Positions 8,151 through 16,507 of a DNA stretch of 64,000 nucleotides are shown piece by piece. Numbering within the stretch: the first letter of the stretch is position 1; each line of letters opens with the position of its first letter. Position numbers and translations under genes: made by a program. The notes below the pieces were generated by a model. The model did no database searches. It was not told the origin of the DNA and saw nothing but the letters and a program-made list of their open reading frames with translations. Origin of the DNA: RPQJ01 sp963732375 (GTDB taxonomy: Bacteria > Pseudomonadota > Gammaproteobacteria > Steroidobacterales > Steroidobacteraceae); the NCBI GenBank assembly GCA_963732375.1, contig CAVSZE010000015.1, positions 1 through 64,000 of the forward strand, written 5' to 3'.

Positions 8151-10333
8151 CGCGCCTCACCCTCGGCCTGCTGGCGGCCGTCGCGGGTTTCCTGCAGTGG
8201 TCGCGAGCGGCGCACGATCGCATCGACGCGATAGATGCCCAGCTCAGTGGTCGGATCCATGGACGCTAGACGTCCCGGCGAGAACGCGGCACCCCACGGC
8301 ACCGCGGATGCGCCGTCGAGTTCACGGCGAAGCTCGTCGCGGACGTCCTCGGAACTTACGTAATCAAATCCAGCAAGCCCGAGCAGGTTCCCGAGCACTC
8401 GCAGGACCTTCCAGGCTGGACGCGCCTCGCCCGGTGCGCGCGCGGCACCCGGTACGCTCTGCCAGCGGCCCTCGACGTTGACCCAGGTGCCGGACGTCTC
8501 CGCGAACGCGGCCACCGGCAGGATGACGGTCGCACGAGCACGCTGCTCGGCGCCCGCATAGGGCGTGAGCTCAACCACGCACTCCGCCGCATCGAGCGCT
8601 GATTCGGACGATCGGGACGGAACGAGGTCGGCCGACTCGATTCCGCCGACCAGCACATAGCCGCGCAGACGCGCGCTCAGCATCTCGAGCGCAGCCAGTC
8701 CTGGACTGGGGACGGGCCGCCCGCCGACAGCGCGATGCGGCGTCGCGCCCGCCAATGCGGCGCCCACGGCATTGCCGCCATCCGGCACGAAACCGATCAC
8801 GGAACCGGTCGCCTCGGCGAGCGCCCGCGCAAGCGCCCGGATTTCCGAATACGCCGCGTGACGCTCCGCGATGCCTCCGAGCAGGACCACGCGCAGTCCT
8901 TCGCCGGCGAGCAGCGTCGCCACGCGCTCGTGATCGGCGCTCGGCGCGATACCCTCGAGCGCGGGTCCAAGTTCCTTAGGCACCGGCTTGCCCGAGCCGC
9001 GCAGTGCTGCGACCAGCAGCGCCGCAAGGTGCTGGGCCATACCGAGGCCGTTGCTGGTGAATTGCGCGGCGACCGGGAACAGTAGTTCCTGCGGCTGCGG
9101 ATTGACCAGCGCGACCTGAGTCCCGTGTCGCACGGCGCCGGTGCGGATGCGGTGCGCGATGATCGGTGCCTCGCGGCGGATATGCGACCCGACCACCAGC
9201 ACCGCAGTCGCCGTGTCCAGGTCGGCCAGATGGCACCCCAGCGCCGGCGCCGCCGCATCCCCCGCCTGGTCGCGGAAATCGACCCGGCGCAGGCGGTAAT
9301 CCACGTTGTCGCTGCCGAGGCCGCGCGCGACACGGGCCGCGAGACTGGCTTCCTCCAGCGTCGCGGTCGGCGACACCAGGAATCCGACCTGCCCGGCACC
9401 GGACTCACGAATGATCTTCTGCAGGCCGATGGACGCTGCGTCGAGCGCGGTCTCCCAGTCCACCTCCCTCCAGGCGTCGCCTTCCTTGACCATCGGCTTC
9501 ATGGCGCGGTCCTCTGTATAGAGGCCTTCGCAGCTGAATCGATCACGATCGGCGATCCAGTTCTCGTTGATCTGCTCGTTGTCGCGCGGCACGACGCGCA
9601 TCAGCCGACCACGCAGCACGTGACCGTTCAGGTTGGTGCCGGTACAGTCGTGCGGTGACACCAGCGGATGCTGGGTCATCTCCCAGGCGCGCGCACGGTA
9701 GCGGTATGGCTTGTTGTTCAGCGCCCCGACCGGGCACAGGTCGATGATGTTGCCGGATAGCTCATGGTCGACGCTCTTCTCGACGTAGGTCGAGATCTGC
9801 GTGTACTCGCCCCGCCCGACGGTGCCGAGTTCCTGCAGTCCCGCGATCTCCTCGCCGAAGCGGACGCAGCGTGTGCAGAGGATGCAGCGAGTCATGTCCG
9901 TCGAGATGAGCGGGCCGACGCTGCGGTCCTTCACCACGCGCTTGCGCTCGGAGTAGCGGGCCACGTCGCGACCAAATCCCATTGCCAGGTCCTGCAATTC
10001 GCACTCGCCGCCCTGGTCGCAGATCGGGCAGTCGAGCGGGTGGTTGATCAGCAGGAATTCCATGGTCGCCTTCTGCGCGGCAATGGCCCGCGGCGACTTC
10101 GTGAAAACCTTCATGCCTTCGGCAACCGGCGTGGCGCAGGCCGGCAGCGGCTTCGGCGCCTTCTCCACCTCGACCAGGCACATGCGGCAGTTGGCGGCGA
10201 CGGACAGCTTGTCGTGATAGCAGAAGCGCGGCACGTACGCGCCCTGCGCGTCCGTGGCGTGGATGATCATGGCGCCCTTGCGCGCCTTGACCGCGACACC
10301 GTCGATTTCGATGTTGACGAGTTCTTCGCTCAT
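8147..10333 (-). CDS. nuoG: NADH-quinone oxidoreductase subunit G
   Basis: The 728-residue iron-sulfur subunit has an N-terminal ferredoxin domain and a C-terminal molybdopterin-oxidoreductase-like fold without cofactor. Ligands seen are C38, C49, C52, C66 for the 2Fe-2S cluster; H98, C102, C105, C111 for N5; and C150, C153, C156, C200 for N4. The extra N7 cluster of E. coli NuoG appears absent, because the corresponding region (SPHDCTGTNL) keeps one cysteine only. The start at 10333 (MSEELVNIEIDG) sits 4 nt after the nuoF stop. Confidence 0.96.
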   Translation of the reverse strand: MSEELVNIEIDGVAVKARKGAMIIHATDAQGAYVPRFCYHDKLSVAANCRMCLVEVEKAPKPLPACATPVAEGMKVFTKSPRAIAAQKATMEFLLINHPLDCPICDQGGECELQDLAMGFGRDVARYSERKRVVKDRSVGPLISTDMTRCILCTRCVRFGEEIAGLQELGTVGRGEYTQISTYVEKSVDHELSGNIIDLCPVGALNNKPYRYRARAWEMTQHPLVSPHDCTGTNLNGHVLRGRLMRVVPRDNEQINENWIADRDRFSCEGLYTEDRAMKPMVKEGDAWREVDWETALDAASIGLQKIIRESGAGQVGFLVSPTATLEEASLAARVARGLGSDNVDYRLRRVDFRDQAGDAAAPALGCHLADLDTATAVLVVGSHIRREAPIIAHRIRTGAVRHGTQVALVNPQPQELLFPVAAQFTSNGLGMAQHLAALLVAALRGSGKPVPKELGPALEGIAPSADHERVATLLAGEGLRVVLLGGIAERHAAYSEIRALARALAEATGSVIGFVPDGGNAVGAALAGATPHRAVGGRPVPSPGLAALEMLSARLRGYVLVGGIESADLVPSRSSESALDAAECVVELTPYAGAEQRARATVILPVAAFAETSGTWVNVEGRWQSVPGAARAPGEARPAWKVLRVLGNLLGLAGFDYVSSEDVRDELRRELDGASAVPWGAAFSPGRLASMDPTTELGIYRVDAIVRRSRPLQETRDGRQQAEGEAR

Positions 10334-10337
10334 GCCG

Positions 10338-11645
10338 TCACGCCGCGCGCCCGCGCGCATCCACGATGCTGTGGCCGTGCTCGATGAAATACTCGAACTC
10401 GTGCCGGAAATGCCTGACGAAGCTCTGCACCGGCCACGCGGCCGCGTCGCCGAGCGCGCAGATCGTGTGTCCTTCGATGTTGTTGGCCACGCTGACCAGC
10501 ATGTCCACGTCCTCGCGCCGCCCCTGCCCCGCCACGATCCGCCTGAGCGTGCGGTTGAGCCAGCCGGTGCCCTCGCGGCACGGAGTGCACTGCCCGCAGG
10601 ATTCCATGTGGTAGAAGCGCGAGAGCCGCTCGAGCACACGCACCATGCAGGTGGTTTCGTCCATCACGATCACGGCCGCCGAGCCGATGGCGGAACCCGC
10701 TTTCTTCAGCGAGTCGTAGTCCATGTTGGCCCCGAGCATCACCTCGGCCGGCACCACCGGCACCGAGGATCCGCCCGGGATCACGGCCTTGAGCCTGCGA
10801 CCGCCGAGCACACCGCCCGCGATCGCGAGCAGGTCGGCGAACGGCACGCCGAGAGGCAGCTCGTAGTTGCCGGGCTTCTCGACGTGACCCGACACCGAGA
10901 AAATGACTGTGCCGCCCGAGTTCTGGGGCCCCAGGGCGGCGAACCACTCCGGGCCCTTGCGCAGGATGGTCGGCACCGACGCGAAGCTCTGCGCATTGTT
11001 GATCGTGGTCGGTTTGCCATACAGGCCGTAGTTCGCCGGGAACGGCGGCTTGAAGCGCGGCTTGCCCTGCTTGCCCTCGAGCGACTCGAGCAGCGCCGTT
11101 TCCTCGCCGCAGATGTACGCGCCAGCTCCCATGAACGTGTGCAGGTCAAAGTCGACGCCGGAGCCCAGGATGTTCGCGCCGAGCAGGCCCGCCCCATATG
11201 CTTCCTTGAGCGCCGCCTCGAATCGAGGGATGGGCTCGGCCATGAACTCGCCGCGCACGTAGTTGTAGCCTACCGTTGCACCCATCGCGTATCCGGCAAT
11301 CGCCATGCCTTCGATCAACGCGTGCGGGTTGTAGCGCAGGATGTCGCGGTCGTGGCAGGTGCCGGGCTCGCTCTCGTCGGAGTTGCAGACCACGTATTTC
11401 TGGATCGGCGCATTGCGCGGCATGAACGACCACTTGAGCCCGGTCGGGAACCCGGCCCCGCCGCGTCCGCGCAGGCCCGAGGCCTTCACCTGCTCGATGA
11501 CCTCCTCACGAGTCATCTTCTCCGCCAGGATCTTCCGCCACGCCTCGTACCCGCCGATCCGCCGATAGGTCGCGAGTTCCCACGGACGCTCGTACTTGAG
11601 CGGCTCGAAGCACATGAGGTTCAGCCGGTCGCTCCAGTCGGTCAC
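10338..11645 (-). CDS. nuoF: NADH-quinone oxidoreductase subunit F (FMN, NADH site)
   Basis: This 435-residue subunit oxidises NADH, holds FMN and passes electrons to cluster N3. The glycine-rich GLRGRGGAGFPTGLKW segment (57-72) forms the nucleotide and FMN site. The N3 cysteines are in ESCGQCTPCREGTGW from residue 348, with a further cysteine in the HTICALGD segment. Translation starts with GTG at 11645, 9 nt after the nuoE stop. Length is typical. Confidence 0.96.
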   Translation of the reverse strand: MTDWSDRLNLMCFEPLKYERPWELATYRRIGGYEAWRKILAEKMTREEVIEQVKASGLRGRGGAGFPTGLKWSFMPRNAPIQKYVVCNSDESEPGTCHDRDILRYNPHALIEGMAIAGYAMGATVGYNYVRGEFMAEPIPRFEAALKEAYGAGLLGANILGSGVDFDLHTFMGAGAYICGEETALLESLEGKQGKPRFKPPFPANYGLYGKPTTINNAQSFASVPTILRKGPEWFAALGPQNSGGTVIFSVSGHVEKPGNYELPLGVPFADLLAIAGGVLGGRRLKAVIPGGSSVPVVPAEVMLGANMDYDSLKKAGSAIGSAAVIVMDETTCMVRVLERLSRFYHMESCGQCTPCREGTGWLNRTLRRIVAGQGRREDVDMLVSVANNIEGHTICALGDAAAWPVQSFVRHFRHEFEYFIEHGHSIVDARGRAA

Positions 11646-11654
11646 GCGCGGCTC

Positions 11655-12161
11655 CTACTTGTGCTCATCGAGGATCCCGTCGACCGTCTCCGGCGTCAGG
11701 TTCTCGTAATAGACGTGATCGACCATCATCATCGGCGCGCCATTGCAGGCGGCCAGGCACTCCTCTTCCTTCTTGAGGAAGAAACGGCCGTCCGGCGTGC
11801 TCTCGCCGACCTTTACGCCGAGGCGCTTCTCCACGTGCTCGAGGATCGCCTCTCCGCCGCGCAGCATGCAGGAAATGTTGGTGCACACCGAGACATGGTG
11901 GCGACCACAGGGCTTCGTCTCGAACATCGAGTAGAAGCTCGCGACCTCGTAGACCTGGATCGCAGGAAGCCCGAGGTAATCGGCGACCGCGTCCATCGAC
12001 TCCTGCGTGAGGAACCCGTGCTCGTGCTGAACCGCATGCAGTGCCGAGATGACCGCGGAGCGGCGCCGATCGGGCGGGAACTTCGCGATCCAGTGGTCGA
12101 TCTCGTGACGCACGTGCTCCGACAGCACCTCGCCGGCAGTCTCGTGAGTGGGTTCGCTCAC
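11655..12161 (-). CDS. nuoE: NADH-quinone oxidoreductase subunit E
   Basis: The 168-residue thioredoxin-like subunit binds 2Fe-2S cluster N1a, with ligands C93, C98, C135 and C139 (C-x4-C and C-x3-C). It forms the dehydrogenase module with NuoF and NuoG. The start is GTG at 12161 (reading SEPTHETAGEVL after it), overlapping the nuoD stop as GTGA. ATG starts farther upstream would overlap nuoD extensively. Confidence 0.95.
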   Translation of the reverse strand: MSEPTHETAGEVLSEHVRHEIDHWIAKFPPDRRRSAVISALHAVQHEHGFLTQESMDAVADYLGLPAIQVYEVASFYSMFETKPCGRHHVSVCTNISCMLRGGEAILEHVEKRLGVKVGESTPDGRFFLKKEEECLAACNGAPMMMVDHVYYENLTPETVDGILDEHK

Positions 12162-13411
12162 CGGTCGATCTCCCCGAACACGATATCCGCGGTGCCGATC
12201 ACGGCAACCACGTCGGCCAGCATGTGGCCCGTGACCATTTCCTCGAGCGCTGCCAGGTGTGGGAAGCCGGGCGCCCGTACCTTGAGCCGGTACGGCTTGT
12301 TCGCCCCGTCCGACAGCAGGTAGATGCCGAACTCGCCCTTCGGCGCCTCGACCGCCGCGTATGCCTCTCCAGCCGGCACGCAATAGCCTTCCGTGAAGAG
12401 CTTGAAGTGATGGATCAGCGATTCCATGTCGCCTTTCATCTGCTCGCGCGACGGCGGCACGATCTTGTGGTCCGCGGCCACCACGGGCCCGGGATTCTTC
12501 CGCAGCCAGTCCACGCACTGCGCGACGATCCGGTTCGACTGGCGCATTTCCTCGACACGCACCAGGTAGCGGTCGTAGCAGTCGCCGTTCACGCCGACAG
12601 GAATGTCGAAGTCGAGCGTGCCATAGACTTCGTAGGGCTGCTTCTTGCGCAGGTCCCATGCCAGGCCGGAGCCGCGCAGCATCGGGCCGGTGAATCCGAG
12701 GTTGAGCGCACGCTCCGGCGTCACGACGCCGATGTTCACGGTACGTTGCTTCCAGATGCGGTTGTCGGTTAGAAGCGTTTCGTACTCGTCCACGCATGCC
12801 GGGAATCGGTCGGTGAAATCGCCGATGAAATCGAGCATCGTTCCCGAGCGCGCCCCATTCAGGCGATCGACTTCCTTCTGCGACTTCCAGCGCGACGCCT
12901 GGTAGCGCGGCATGGAATCGGGCAGGTCGCGATACACGCCGCCAGGCCGGTAGTAGGTCGCGTGCATGCGCGTACCCGAGACCGCCTCGTAGCAGTCCAT
13001 CAGGTCCTCGCGCTCGCGGAAGCAGTACAGGAACATCGTCATCGCGCCGATGTCGAGCCCGTGCGCGCCGAGCCACATCAGGTGGTTCAGGATGCGCGTG
13101 ATCTCATCGAACATCACACGGATGTACTGTGCGCGGACGGGAATCTCGATCCCAAGCAGCTTCTCGATTGCCATCACGTAGGCGTGCTCGTTGCACATCA
13201 TCGAGACGTAGTCGAGCCGGTCCATGTAGCCGATCGACTGGTTGAATGGCTTCGACTCGGCGAGCTTCTCGGTGCCGCGATGAAGAAGCCCGACGTGCGG
13301 GTCGGCCTTCAGCACCACCTCGCCGTCCATCTCCAGCACCAGCCGCAGCACACCGTGCGCAGCCGGGTGTTGCGGGCCGAAATTCATCGTGTAACTGCGG
13401 ATTTCAGCCAT
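12158..13411 (-). CDS. nuoD: NADH-quinone oxidoreductase subunit D
   Basis: At 417 residues this is the 49-kDa-type subunit, related to NiFe-hydrogenase large subunits and forming the quinone site with NuoB. The hallmark NFGPQHPAAHGVLRL is at the N-terminus, with the quinone-binding histidine in it, and the C-terminus ends in DIVFGEIDR as in the family. It is a separate gene from nuoC and overlaps it by 8 nt. Confidence 0.97.
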   Translation of the reverse strand: MAEIRSYTMNFGPQHPAAHGVLRLVLEMDGEVVLKADPHVGLLHRGTEKLAESKPFNQSIGYMDRLDYVSMMCNEHAYVMAIEKLLGIEIPVRAQYIRVMFDEITRILNHLMWLGAHGLDIGAMTMFLYCFREREDLMDCYEAVSGTRMHATYYRPGGVYRDLPDSMPRYQASRWKSQKEVDRLNGARSGTMLDFIGDFTDRFPACVDEYETLLTDNRIWKQRTVNIGVVTPERALNLGFTGPMLRGSGLAWDLRKKQPYEVYGTLDFDIPVGVNGDCYDRYLVRVEEMRQSNRIVAQCVDWLRKNPGPVVAADHKIVPPSREQMKGDMESLIHHFKLFTEGYCVPAGEAYAAVEAPKGEFGIYLLSDGANKPYRLKVRAPGFPHLAALEEMVTGHMLADVVAVIGTADIVFGEIDR

Positions 13412-14126
13412 GGCCCGGGATATCCTTCAGCGCCGCCGCATACCGGTTGTCGTCGCGGATCACGCGGGGCACCAGCGTGCGCGGCTCAATGCTGACCGGC
13501 TGGTAGACCACGCGGCCCTTGGCTGGGTCGTAACGCACCTCCACGTTGCCGATCAGCGGGAAATCCTTGCGGAACGGGTGGCCCACGAAGCCGTAATCGG
13601 TCAGGATGCGGCGCAGGTCCGGATGTCCGCGGAAGATGATGCCGAACAGGTCGAACGCCTCGCGCTCGAACCAGTTCGCGGCCGACCAGACATCGACGAT
13701 GCTATCGAGCATCGGTGGCTCGCCGGACTCGCACCAGGCCCGCAGGCGCAGGCGCCTGTTGTGCGTCACGGAGAGCAGGTGATAGACGACCGCGAAGCGC
13801 CTCGGCTCGCCATCGGCCGCGTCGCCTGCCGCCGCCGAGTGCGACGCAGAAACCGTCTCGCCGAACCGGCCGCGACTGAAGCCGCTCGAGGTCGCGGACT
13901 CCGTGGTCCACTCACCCGCGCCGTACTGGAGATAGTCCACGCCAGCCACGTCGATCAACTGCTCGAAGCGGAACCCGGGATCATCACGCAGTGCGGCGCA
14001 GACCTCCAGCAGCGCGGCGCCCTGCACCTCGAACGTCAACTCGCCGCAGCGCGACGCGACACGCACGAGCTTTTCGGCGAATCTGGCCGAGACGGCGTCG
14101 GCCAACTGTTCGAGTGACTGGCTCAT
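13404..14126 (-). CDS. nuoC: NADH-quinone oxidoreductase subunit C
   Basis: This 240-residue protein is the 30-kDa-type subunit that packs against NuoD. The signature is VWSAANWFEREAFDLFGI followed by FRGHPDLRRILTDYGF. A variable insertion of about 40 residues after YLQYGAGEW, rich in Ser/Gly/Ala, lengthens it compared with the shortest NuoC proteins. Such insertions are known in several proteobacterial NuoC. It starts with ATG 6 nt after the nuoB stop. Confidence 0.96.
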   Translation of the reverse strand: MSQSLEQLADAVSARFAEKLVRVASRCGELTFEVQGAALLEVCAALRDDPGFRFEQLIDVAGVDYLQYGAGEWTTESATSSGFSRGRFGETVSASHSAAAGDAADGEPRRFAVVYHLLSVTHNRRLRLRAWCESGEPPMLDSIVDVWSAANWFEREAFDLFGIIFRGHPDLRRILTDYGFVGHPFRKDFPLIGNVEVRYDPAKGRVVYQPVSIEPRTLVPRVIRDDNRYAAALKDIPGHG

Positions 14127-14132
14127 GCGGCT

Positions 14133-14615
14133 TCAGCGGGCAATGGTCTGCGTGCGGTGGATCTTCTTCTGCAGCTGTATGAGGCCATACAGCAGCGCCT
14201 CGGCCGTCGGTGGACAGCCCGGAACGTAGATGTCCACCGGCACGATCCGGTCGCAGCCACGCACGACGGCGTACGAATAGTGGTAGTAGCCACCGCCATT
14301 GGCGCATGAGCCCATCGAGATCACCCAGCGCGGCTCCGGCATCTGGTCGTAGACCTTGCGCAGTGCCGGCGCCATCTTGTTCACCAGCGTCCCTGCCACG
14401 ATCATCACGTCGGACTGGCGCGGGCTTGGTCGGAACACGATGCCGAAACGGTCGAGGTCGTAACGGGCCGCACCCGCGTGCATCATCTCGACGGCACAGC
14501 AGGCGAGCCCGAAAGTCATGGGCCACATCGAGCCGGTTCGGGCCCAGTTCATGACCGCATCCACGGACGTCGTGACGAAGCCGCGATCGGGCAGCTCGGA
14601 GGCCTCTAGTCCCAT
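14133..14615 (-). CDS. nuoB: NADH-quinone oxidoreductase subunit B
   Basis: This 160-residue subunit binds the terminal 4Fe-4S cluster N2, which reduces quinone. The ligands are the adjacent pair C39-C40 (GLACCAVEMM), C104 (GSCANGGG) and C134 (PGCPPTAEAL). The start at 14615 overlaps the nuoA end by 10 nt, and the next in-frame choice would run through most of nuoA. A distant homologue (HyfI-like) is encoded at 38634-39152. Confidence 0.97.
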   Translation of the reverse strand: MGLEASELPDRGFVTTSVDAVMNWARTGSMWPMTFGLACCAVEMMHAGAARYDLDRFGIVFRPSPRQSDVMIVAGTLVNKMAPALRKVYDQMPEPRWVISMGSCANGGGYYHYSYAVVRGCDRIVPVDIYVPGCPPTAEALLYGLIQLQKKIHRTQTIAR

Positions 14616-14962
14616 TCGAGGGCCCCTTTCTTCCACTCGTACACGAAACCCACCACCAGCACGAGCAGGAACACGCCCATCGCCGCGAGCCCGATCACCC
14701 CGATCGAGTCGAGCGCGACGGCCCATGGAAACAGGAACGCGATCTCGAGATCGAAGACGATGAAGAGGATCGCAACGAGGTAGTAGCGCACGTCGAATTT
14801 CATGCGCGAGTCCTCGAAGGCCTCGAAGCCGCATTCGTAAGGCGAGAGTTTCTGCGGATCCGGGCGACGCGGGCCGAACGCGAAACCGAGCGCGAGCAGC
14901 AGCACGCCGAGGCCGCCCGCGACCACGAGAAAAATCAGGATCGGGAGGTATTCTGCAGGCAT
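14606..14962 (-). CDS. nuoA: NADH-quinone oxidoreductase subunit A
   Basis: This 118-residue, three-helix membrane subunit contains the quinone-channel loop YECGFEAFEDSRMKFDVRYY and the acidic FLIVFDLE-like segment typical of the family (here LFIVFDLEIAFLFPW). It is the first gene of the 14-gene nuo operon. The start at 14962 gives the family length. Its Shine-Dalgarno GGAG lies 10 nt upstream, inside a hairpin described separately. Confidence 0.95.
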   Translation of the reverse strand: MPAEYLPILIFLVVAGGLGVLLLALGFAFGPRRPDPQKLSPYECGFEAFEDSRMKFDVRYYLVAILFIVFDLEIAFLFPWAVALDSIGVIGLAAMGVFLLVLVVGFVYEWKKGALEWD

Positions 14963-14969
14963 CGAGCGG

Positions 14970-14997
14970 CGGCTCCGGGTTGAAACCCGACGAGCCG
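14970..14997 (-). promoter_or_regulatory. Leader hairpin covering the nuoA ribosome binding site
   Basis: The nuoA leader can form CGGCTC / GAGCCG (outer, 6 bp) and CGGGT / ACCCG (inner, 5 bp) stems with a two-base bulge and a four-base loop. The GGAG that serves as ribosome binding site (complement of 14973-14976) is part of the 3' arm. The geometry is seen in the sequence; a role in translation control is inference. Confidence 0.5.
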
Positions 14998-15000
14998 CGA

Positions 15001-15030
15001 ATTTTAGCAGGGTCGAGCGCGCCGCTGTAA
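15001..15030 (-). promoter_or_regulatory. Promoter of the nuo operon
   Basis: Minus-strand TTACAG (15025-15030) and TAAAAT (15001-15006), 18 nt apart, lie between the terminator that ends the secG-tRNA-Leu unit and the nuoA start. The transcript would begin about 30 nt before nuoA and include the leader hairpin. Confidence 0.6.
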
Positions 15031-15037
15031 GGCCGCG

Positions 15038-15070
15038 AAAAAACAAAAAAGGCGAGCCACTCGGCTCGCC
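15038..15070 (-). terminator. Rho-independent terminator after tRNA-Leu
   Basis: A perfect 8-bp stem GGCGAGCC/GGCTCGCC with a 4-nt loop is followed on the minus strand by TTTTTTGTTTTTT. It lies 12 nt beyond the CCA end of tRNA-Leu and separates this unit from nuoA. Confidence 0.9.
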
Positions 15071-15081
15071 TATTGCTTGTC

Positions 15082-15166
15082 TGGTGCGGATGGAGAGACT
15101 CGAACTCTCACGCCTTACGGCACTACCCCCTCAAGATAGCGTGTCTACCAATTCCACCACATCCGC
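15082..15166 (-). tRNA. tRNA-Leu (GAG)
   Basis: An 85-nt tRNA with a long variable arm and encoded CCA. The 7-bp acceptor stem is perfect (GCGGATG/CATCCGC), and the anticodon loop TTGAGGG gives anticodon GAG. It lies between secG and nuoA, a common gammaproteobacterial arrangement, and is probably processed from the secG transcript. Confidence 0.95.
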
Positions 15167-15189
15167 ATTCATTCGTTTGCAGGCAACGG

Positions 15190-15627
15190 TCACTGCCTGA
15201 CCGGGACCTCGGCAGGCGCAGCAGGCGCAGCAAGCGCGCCGTCGGTTGCCGGCAACGAGGGAACATTCGCCGCAGGAGCAGCCGGCACATCCGTCGCCGG
15301 GGCCACGGGCGCGCCAGTGGTCACCGCGCCATCGCCGGGCTGGGTCTGCTCAGTCGGCACACGGTCCATGACACTTGTCGGCACGGCACCGTGACTGAAC
15401 AGGTAGGAAAGCCCCAAGCTGGACAGGAAGAACAGCGTGGCCAGTACCGCCGTCGTCCGCGACAGGAATGAAGCGGAGCCACGCGCACCGAACACCGTGC
15501 CCGACGCACCTGCGCCGAACCCGGCGCCTGCATCTGCGCCCTTTCCACGCTGCAAAAGCACCAGCGCGATGATCCCGAACGCCAGCAGGATATGTAGGAC
15601 GACCGCCAGCGGCTGCAACCAGCTCAT
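15190..15627 (-). CDS. secG: Preprotein translocase subunit SecG
   Basis: SecG supports SecYEG-mediated protein export. Two membrane helices surround the conserved LLQRGKGADAGAGFGAGASGTVFG-type loop (seen after residue 22), followed by a second helix (TAVLATLFFLSSLGLSYLF). The last 50 residues form an Ala/Pro/Thr-rich tail not found in E. coli SecG. Two ATGs (15633 and 15627) are possible; the second is preferred because GGAG is 9 nt upstream of it but only 3 nt from the first. It is 17 nt downstream of tpiA. Confidence 0.92.
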   Translation of the reverse strand: MSWLQPLAVVLHILLAFGIIALVLLQRGKGADAGAGFGAGASGTVFGARGSASFLSRTTAVLATLFFLSSLGLSYLFSHGAVPTSVMDRVPTEQTQPGDGAVTTGAPVAPATDVPAAPAANVPSLPATDGALAAPAAPAEVPVRQ

Positions 15628-15644
15628 ATTCATTCTCTCCGAAA

Positions 15645-16397
15645 TCAGTCCGCGGCCGCGCAGACTTGCGCGAACTCGTCAGCCTTCAGCGACACCCCGC
15701 CGACCAGGCCACCGTCGATATCAGGCATTGCAAAGAGTTCCCGTGCGTTCGACGCCTTTACGCTGCCGCCGTACAGGATCCTTACAGATCCGCCAATTGT
15801 AGCATCCAGCGCCGCCACCTTCCCCCGGATCATTGCATGCACGTCCTGCGCCTGCTCCGGGGAGGCCGTGCGGCCCGTACCGATGGCCCAGACCGGTTCA
15901 TAGGCGATGACCGCGCTCGCCAGCGCAGCGGCGCCGGTCACGGCCAGCACGGCGTCGAGCTGCCTCGCGACGACCTCGGCCGTACGCCCGCCCTCGCGCT
16001 CTTCCAGCGTCTCGCCCACGCACAGCACCGGCACCAAGCCCTGGGACTGCGCAGCGACGAATTTTCGCGCAACCAGCGCATCGACTTCGCCGTACAGCTG
16101 GCGACGCTCCGAATGCCCGACCAGGACGTAGCGGCAGCCCACGTCCTTCAGCATTGCCGCCGACACCTCGCCCGTGAACGCACCCTGCGGTTCGTCACAT
16201 ACCGACTGGCCCCCAAGCGCGACGTCGCTATCCGTTAGCATGCGGCCGACATCGGACAGGTAGACGAAGGGGGGGCACAGCAGGATTTCGGTGCCGGATC
16301 CCGGCTGGAGCTGGTCGAGAAGCGAACGGACCAGCGCGGCGTTTTCGGCCCTGGAACCGTGCATTTTCCAGTTACCGGCGACTAGAGGCTGACGCAT
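15645..16397 (-). CDS. tpiA: Triose-phosphate isomerase
   Basis: This 250-residue glycolytic enzyme interconverts dihydroxyacetone phosphate and glyceraldehyde 3-phosphate. Catalytic residues are K11 (AGNWKMHG), H94 (VGHSERR) and E166 (IAYEPVWAIGTG); the phosphate-binding GGSVKASN and GGLVGGVSL loops are at the C-terminus. The ATG at 16397 has AGGGTGG 8 nt upstream; a GTG 12 nt earlier is less likely. It precedes secG. Confidence 0.97.
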   Translation of the reverse strand: MRQPLVAGNWKMHGSRAENAALVRSLLDQLQPGSGTEILLCPPFVYLSDVGRMLTDSDVALGGQSVCDEPQGAFTGEVSAAMLKDVGCRYVLVGHSERRQLYGEVDALVARKFVAAQSQGLVPVLCVGETLEEREGGRTAEVVARQLDAVLAVTGAAALASAVIAYEPVWAIGTGRTASPEQAQDVHAMIRGKVAALDATIGGSVRILYGGSVKASNARELFAMPDIDGGLVGGVSLKADEFAQVCAAAD

Positions 16398-16463
16398 CGC
16401 ACATACCACCCTGGGTTCATTCCGGCCCCGCTCACTGGAGCGGCCGACCGCGAAAGGCGCGCG

Positions 16464-16492
16464 ATCTTAGCGGCGGGTCTGCTGGAAAGCAA
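16464..16492 (-). promoter_or_regulatory. Promoter of tpiA-secG-tRNA-Leu
   Basis: Minus-strand TTGCTT (16487-16492) and TAAGAT (16464-16469) are separated by 17 nt in the 110-bp gap between glmM and tpiA. A GC-rich inverted sequence (GCGGTCGGCCGC) lies downstream in the untranslated leader. Confidence 0.55.
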
Positions 16493-16507
16493 TTCGAGGA
16501 AGCCGCC

